Assembly: GCF_002863225.1 (NCBI RefSeq)
Contig: NZ_PKEK01000065.1
Span: 33,517 to 97,516 of the forward strand
From: Mycobacterium sp.
Lineage (GTDB): Bacteria > Actinomycetota > Actinomycetes > Mycobacteriales > Mycobacteriaceae
Length of the DNA: 64,000 nucleotides
Direction: 5' to 3'
Below the pieces are notes generated by a model. The model was not told where the DNA came from, made no database searches, and saw only the letters and a program-made list of their open reading frames with translations. Both the position numbers and the translations under genes were made by a program. Positions 60,556-64,000 of this stretch are shown piece after piece; the first letter of the stretch is position 1, and every line of letters begins with the position of its first letter.

Positions 60556-62142
60556 TCAGCAGACCGCCGCCAGCTCCTCGACCTGCGCGCGGTAGTCGTC
60601 GTCGAGACGGACCACGAGGCTGCGGGCCGGCCCGGGCGCAGTCTCGGGGTGTTCGGCGCGGTGGTGGCAGCCCCGGCTCTCCTCGCGGGCCAGCGCAGCG
60701 GCAGCCACCGCCCGAGCGGCGACCGTCAGCGCCGCGTCTTCGAGCGCCGCGCGATCCGCGACGCGGTGTAGAGAAGCGCCGGACAGCGTGCCCGACAGCC
60801 GCTCGAGGCCGGCGCCGTCGCGGACCACGGAGGCGTCGCGGCTCATCGCGCGCTGCAGCTCACCGCGGGCCAGCGCCGCGGCAGTGATCGGCTCACCCGA
60901 CGTTGCCGGGACCGGCCCGCGCAGCGCCGAGTGCCCGGCCGCGGCCCGCCCCGCTCGGCCGCCGACCACCAGACCCTCGAGCAGGCTGTTGGAAGCCAGC
61001 CGGTTGGCGCCGTGCATGCCGGTACGGGCGACCTCGCCGGCGGCGAACAGCCCGGCCAGCTCGGTGCGGCCGTGCACATCGGTCACGACGCCGCCGCAGC
61101 TGTAGTGCGCACCCGGCGCGACAGGGATGGGTTGGTGAACCGGGTCCACCCCGGCAGCGCGGCATGCGGCTGCAACGGTCGGGAAGCGGCGGGCGAAGTC
61201 GTGGATGCGACGGGCGTCGAGGAACACGCATTGGTCACCGTGGGCACGCAGGCGGGCGTCGATCGCCCCGGCGACCACATCGCGTGGCGCCAAGTCGCCC
61301 ATCGGATGCACACCTGCGGTCACCGAATTGCCGTGGCGGTCAATCAGATTCGCGCCCTCGCCACGGATGGCCTCGGTGACCAGCGGCCGGCGGCCGCCCT
61401 CGCGTCCGTCGAACAGCATGGTGGGATGGAATTGGATGAACTCGATGTCGCTCACCGCGGCGCCGGCCCACAGTGCGAGCGCGATCCCGTCTCCGGTGGA
61501 GCCGGTGGGGTTGGTGGTCGCGGTGTACATCTGCCCGAGTCCCCCGCTGGCCAGGATCACCGATGGCGCGTGCACGATGCCGATGCCCCGCCGATCGGCC
61601 ACCAGCACACCGGTCACGGCATCGGTGCCCGATGTCGCGTCGTGCAGCAGTCGCAGCGCGGCGTGCCCGGTCCGGATGTCCAGGGTGGCGGCGGCATGGT
61701 CGAGGGCTCGCTGCACCTCCGCGCCGGTGGCGTCGCCGCCGGCGTGCACGATGCGGCGCTGTGAGTGGCCACCTTCCCGGCCGAGTGCCCAGCCGCCCGC
61801 GGCGGCGTGATCGAATCGGGCTCCGTCGCTGACCAATTCGGTCACCGCCCGGTATCCGTCGGCCACGATCGAGGTCACCGCTTCGGGGTCACACAGACCG
61901 GCACCGGCGTTGAGGGTGTCGGCCACATGAGCGTCGACCGAGTCGTCGGTGTCGGGGAGCACGACGGCAATGCCGCCCTGGGCGTAGTGGGTGGCGGTCG
62001 CTCCGGCCCGGCGTCCGGCCTTGCTCAGCACGACCACGCGTCGTCCGGCCCGATGTGCCGCCAACGCCGCGGCCAGACCGGCGACACCGGTGCCGATGAC
62101 GACCACATCGGCGTGTTCCTGCCACGCCGTGGGCAGGCTCAT
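60556..62142 (-). CDS. nadB: L-aspartate oxidase
   Basis: FAD enzyme oxidising aspartate to iminoaspartate for quinolinate synthesis. 528 residues. Dinucleotide motif VVIGTGVAGLAAALAAHRAG at the N-terminus, active-site SQRRIVHAGGDATG, EFIQFHPTML, and GANRLASNSLLEGLVVGGRAG. ATG 62140-62142 overlaps the nadA stop (ATGA). The open frame further upstream is inside nadA. Confidence 0.97.
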   Translation of the reverse strand: MSLPTAWQEHADVVVIGTGVAGLAAALAAHRAGRRVVVLSKAGRRAGATATHYAQGGIAVVLPDTDDSVDAHVADTLNAGAGLCDPEAVTSIVADGYRAVTELVSDGARFDHAAAGGWALGREGGHSQRRIVHAGGDATGAEVQRALDHAAATLDIRTGHAALRLLHDATSGTDAVTGVLVADRRGIGIVHAPSVILASGGLGQMYTATTNPTGSTGDGIALALWAGAAVSDIEFIQFHPTMLFDGREGGRRPLVTEAIRGEGANLIDRHGNSVTAGVHPMGDLAPRDVVAGAIDARLRAHGDQCVFLDARRIHDFARRFPTVAAACRAAGVDPVHQPIPVAPGAHYSCGGVVTDVHGRTELAGLFAAGEVARTGMHGANRLASNSLLEGLVVGGRAGRAAAGHSALRGPVPATSGEPITAAALARGELQRAMSRDASVVRDGAGLERLSGTLSGASLHRVADRAALEDAALTVAARAVAAAALAREESRGCHHRAEHPETAPGPARSLVVRLDDDYRAQVEELAAVC

Positions 62143-63212
62143 TCGCCGCCGCCCGGCTGGCCGATTGCGATCATCCGCTGCACACTCTGCCGTGCCAGTG
62201 CCGCGGTCTGGGTGTCGACGTGGACTTCGTCGGCGCCTTCGAGCAGGCAGCGCAGCAGGGCCGCGGGGGTGATCATCTTCATGTACTTGCAGGAGGCGCG
62301 GTCGTTGACCGCGCGGAAGTCGACTTCTGGTGCGGCGCGGCGTAATTGGTGCAGCATGCCCACCTCGGTGGCGACCAGCACCTCGCGGGCGCGGGTCGCC
62401 CGTGCGGCGTCCAGCATTCCACCGGTGGACAGGATCTTGACCCGATCGTCGGGGAAAGCGCCCTCGCCGGCGAGGTACAGCGCCGACGTCGCGCAGCCGC
62501 ACTCGGGATGGACGAACAATTCGGCGTCCGGGTGCCTGCGGGCCTGGTCGGCGAGCTCGTCACCGTTGATCCCGGCATGGACGTGGCACTCACCGGCCCA
62601 CACGTGGACGTTGTCGCGGCCGGTCATACGGCGCACGTGCGCGCCGAGGAACTGGTCGGGGCAGAACAGCACCTCGCGGTCGGGGTCGATCGAGGCCACC
62701 ACCTCGACGGCGTTGGACGAGGTGCAGCAGATGTCGGTGAGCGCCTTCACCGCCGCGGTGGTGTTGACGTAGGAGACAACGACCGCGCCGGGGTGCTCGT
62801 CTTTCCAGGCCCGCAGGTCGTCGGGCGTGATCGAGTCGGCCAGCGAGCACCCGGCGCGCTGATCCGGGATCAGCACGGTCTTGTCTGGGCTCAGGATCTT
62901 CGCGGTCTCGGCCATGAAGTGCACACCGCAGAACACGATGGTGTCTTCCGGCGCTTCGGCGGCGACCCGCGACAGCGCCAGCGAGTCACCGACGTGGTCA
63001 GCGACATCTTGAATGGCGGGTAGCTGATAGTTGTGCGCCAAAATAGTGGCATTCCGCAGGTCGGCCAGTCGACGAACCTCGGCCGCCCATTGCGCGTCGC
63101 CGTCAATGCCACCGAAACCGTTGGGAGAGTTCATGATTCCCGCGGCCAGGTCACTCGCCATCGCTTCATCCAGCCCGTTTGGCAACACGTCGGTGCGATT
63201 CGCGACTGTCAT
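62139..63212 (-). CDS. nadA: quinolinate synthase A
   Basis: [4Fe-4S] enzyme condensing iminoaspartate with DHAP to quinolinate. 357 residues. Cluster cysteines are in VFCGVHFMAETAKIL, ICCTSSNAVEVV and HPECGCATSAL. First gene of the nad operon; divergent from nrtR, with a likely NrtR operator between them. Confidence 0.97.
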   Translation of the reverse strand: MTVANRTDVLPNGLDEAMASDLAAGIMNSPNGFGGIDGDAQWAAEVRRLADLRNATILAHNYQLPAIQDVADHVGDSLALSRVAAEAPEDTIVFCGVHFMAETAKILSPDKTVLIPDQRAGCSLADSITPDDLRAWKDEHPGAVVVSYVNTTAAVKALTDICCTSSNAVEVVASIDPDREVLFCPDQFLGAHVRRMTGRDNVHVWAGECHVHAGINGDELADQARRHPDAELFVHPECGCATSALYLAGEGAFPDDRVKILSTGGMLDAARATRAREVLVATEVGMLHQLRRAAPEVDFRAVNDRASCKYMKMITPAALLRCLLEGADEVHVDTQTAALARQSVQRMIAIGQPGGGE

Positions 63213-63239
63213 AGTCGATCCTTTCGCCTCCCGGCTTGG

Positions 63240-63262
63240 GTTTTCGACTTACAATCGAAAAC
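63240..63262. promoter_or_regulatory. palindromic operator, probable NrtR box
   Basis: Perfect inverted repeat GTTTTCGA (63240-63247) - 7 bases - TCGAAAAC (63255-63262) in the nadA/nrtR divergent region, ending directly at the nrtR ATG. NrtR-family repressors bind such palindromes ahead of NAD-synthesis genes; assignment is by context. Confidence 0.78.
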
Positions 63263-63664
63263 ATGAGCAATGGTAGCACTGCCCACGAAGTCCTGGCTGT
63301 CGTATTCCAGGTTCGCGGTGTCGGACCAGCCCCGAAGGCGCAGAAACCCGAGCTCAGCGTGCTGCTGTGGCAGCGGGCCCAGAGTCCACAGCGCGGTGCG
63401 TGGTCCCTGCCCGGCGGCGGGCTCCGCCACGACGAGGACATGACGACTTCGGTGCGACGCCAGCTCGCCGAGAAGGTCGACCTGCGCGAGGTCGCCCACC
63501 TCGAGCAGCTCGCGGTGTTCTCCGAACCCGCGCGACTCCCCGGGACCCGGACGATCGCGTCGACGTTCCTGGGCTTGGTTCCCTCCCCCGCCGTCCCTGA
63601 ACTGCCGTCGGACACCCGCTGGCACCCCCTCACCGCGCTGCCGTTGACTCAACGCTTGGGGTGA
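63263..63664 (+). pseudogene. nrtR: NrtR NAD-biosynthesis repressor, truncated after the Nudix-like domain
   Basis: NrtR represses nad genes and is released by ADP-ribose. The 133 residues from ATG 63263 (MSNGSTAHEVLAVVFQVRG) match the Nudix-like ligand domain of the Rv1593c type; its Nudix box is degenerate (GGGLRHDEDMTTSVRRQLAEKV lacks the catalytic Glu set), as expected for a sensor. Homology stops after TRWHPLTALP (near 63643); the next six residues and stop are unrelated. The family is about 230 residues with a C-terminal winged-helix DNA-binding domain, which is missing. The break coincides with a sharp composition change, so it may be an assembly junction. Confidence 0.85.
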
Positions 63665-64000
63665 CGCGTTTTGTTGTGCACTTGCTTTGTTGGTGATGTG
63701 CAGGTCTGCGCCTGCGCGTCGGCACCATCAGCGCACACGGCAAAGGAGTAGTACAGCTCCAACGGCCTTAAACGCTCCGTCCGCTTCACCACAACACCGA
63801 CCTTTCGGCACTCCTCCACGTCCACGTAGCACCAGGGTGTTGCACAAAAAGAGAGTTGCGCGCCATTGCCACTGCAGAATGGCTCCAATCCTTCCTCGTA
63901 TTTGGCGCACCCGCGGAAGCCATAATCACGAGGGTAGAGCAGCGCTCTAGCATTGGCAAGAAGACCTGTTCTGCCGCCATCAAGGTGTGAAAACTGAAAG
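63644..64000. other. non-mycobacterial segment at the right window edge
   Basis: After the NrtR break G+C falls to about 52% (31 of 60 bases at 63841-63900), codon use changes, and a eukaryote-like open frame is found on the minus strand. No transposase, integrase, inverted repeat or target duplication is visible at the junction. Confidence 0.75.
63649..64000 (-). CDS. partial ORF with an algal-type cysteine-rich extracellular pattern
   Basis: The frame is open from the window edge to a TGA at 63649-63651, 116 codons visible, start outside. It reads YPRDYGFRGCAKYEEGLEPF, then FCATPWCYVDVEECR, then LELYYSFAVC, with eight cysteines. The YPxxYG-GCA-(Y/H)-GL-P-C...WC-xxWCYVD-C...YYSxxxC spacing is one I associate with secreted or receptor-like proteins of dinoflagellates, haptophytes and related microalgae, not with bacteria. 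The family name is not known to me. It runs opposite to nrtR and its stop lies 5-8 bases from the composition break. Recognition is from pattern memory only. Confidence 0.6.
   Translation of the reverse strand, partial: FQFSHLDGGRTGLLANARALLYPRDYGFRGCAKYEEGLEPFCSGNGAQLSFCATPWCYVDVEECRKVGVVVKRTERLRPLELYYSFAVCADGADAQAQTCTSPTKQVHNKTRHPKR

Noticed and set aside
63649..63888. A short bacterial gene starting at the TTG 63888
   Set aside because: The same frame stays open to the window edge, and the cysteine pattern continues upstream of that TTG, so it is part of a longer, non-bacterial-looking frame.

Overview
The window is a high-GC (roughly two thirds G+C by eye) mycobacterial chromosome segment. 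Gene content and order follow, in reverse, the Mycobacterium tuberculosis interval from about Rv1593c to Rv1643 (rplT-rpmI-infC, lysX, uvrA, the Rv1636 universal stress protein, uvrB, coaE, rpsA, polA, pdtaR, the Rv1625c-type cyclase, tesB, pyk, lgt, trpABCE, bcp, hisDCBH-priA-impA-FI, nadABC, nrtR). That comparison is from memory; no search was run. A dps gene beside the adenylate cyclase, a GGDEF-EAL protein and several small accessory genes suggest an environmental or rapidly growing Mycobacterium/Mycolicibacterium rather than the tuberculosis complex.

Layout. 1-1.6 kb: translation operon infC-rpmI-rplT on the minus strand, with an intrinsic terminator in its leader. 1.6-7.2 kb: lysX (two-domain LysX), a membrane alpha/beta hydrolase and two small genes. 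7.2-18.4 kb: uvrA and uvrB, each preceded by a PafBC-type DNA-damage promoter, separated by a metallo-beta-lactamase-fold gene, an Hsp70-like ATPase, a USP, a GT-C glycosyltransferase and an MFS exporter. 18.4-23.4 kb: a PknF-like kinase divergent from an FHA-ABC exporter of the Rv1747 type. 23.4-33.3 kb: small membrane and secreted proteins, coaE-grpB fusion, rpsA, polA, a DUF35/thiolase pair. 33.3-37.8 kb: PdtaR, a tRNA, a dps gene lying between that tRNA and a degraded tRNA 3' half, a class III cyclase, two membrane proteins. 37.8-47.6 kb: tesB, pyk and a trpE-(membrane protein)-trpC-trpB-trpA-lgt-DUF2752 run, then bcp. 47.7-51.4 kb: accessory block with a membrane GGDEF-EAL protein and an unrecognised secreted repeat protein. 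51.7-58 kb: the his operon with overlapping stop/start codons. 58-63.6 kb: an F420-type reductase, and nadA-nadB-nadC followed by a zinc alcohol dehydrogenase.

The most striking feature is the right end. The NrtR regulator of the nad operon is intact through its Nudix-like domain, then breaks off near 63644. The remaining ~356 bases have about 52% G+C and carry a reading frame open to the window edge, with a cysteine-rich pattern I associate with microalgal (dinoflagellate/haptophyte-like) extracellular domains. The simplest reading is a chimeric contig joining a mycobacterium to eukaryotic DNA; a real insertion is the less likely alternative.

Other points of interest are the iron-box/terminator arrangement upstream of dps, the tRNA-flanked dps cassette, and tandem 51-bp repeats that re-create a gene's last codons plus stop.
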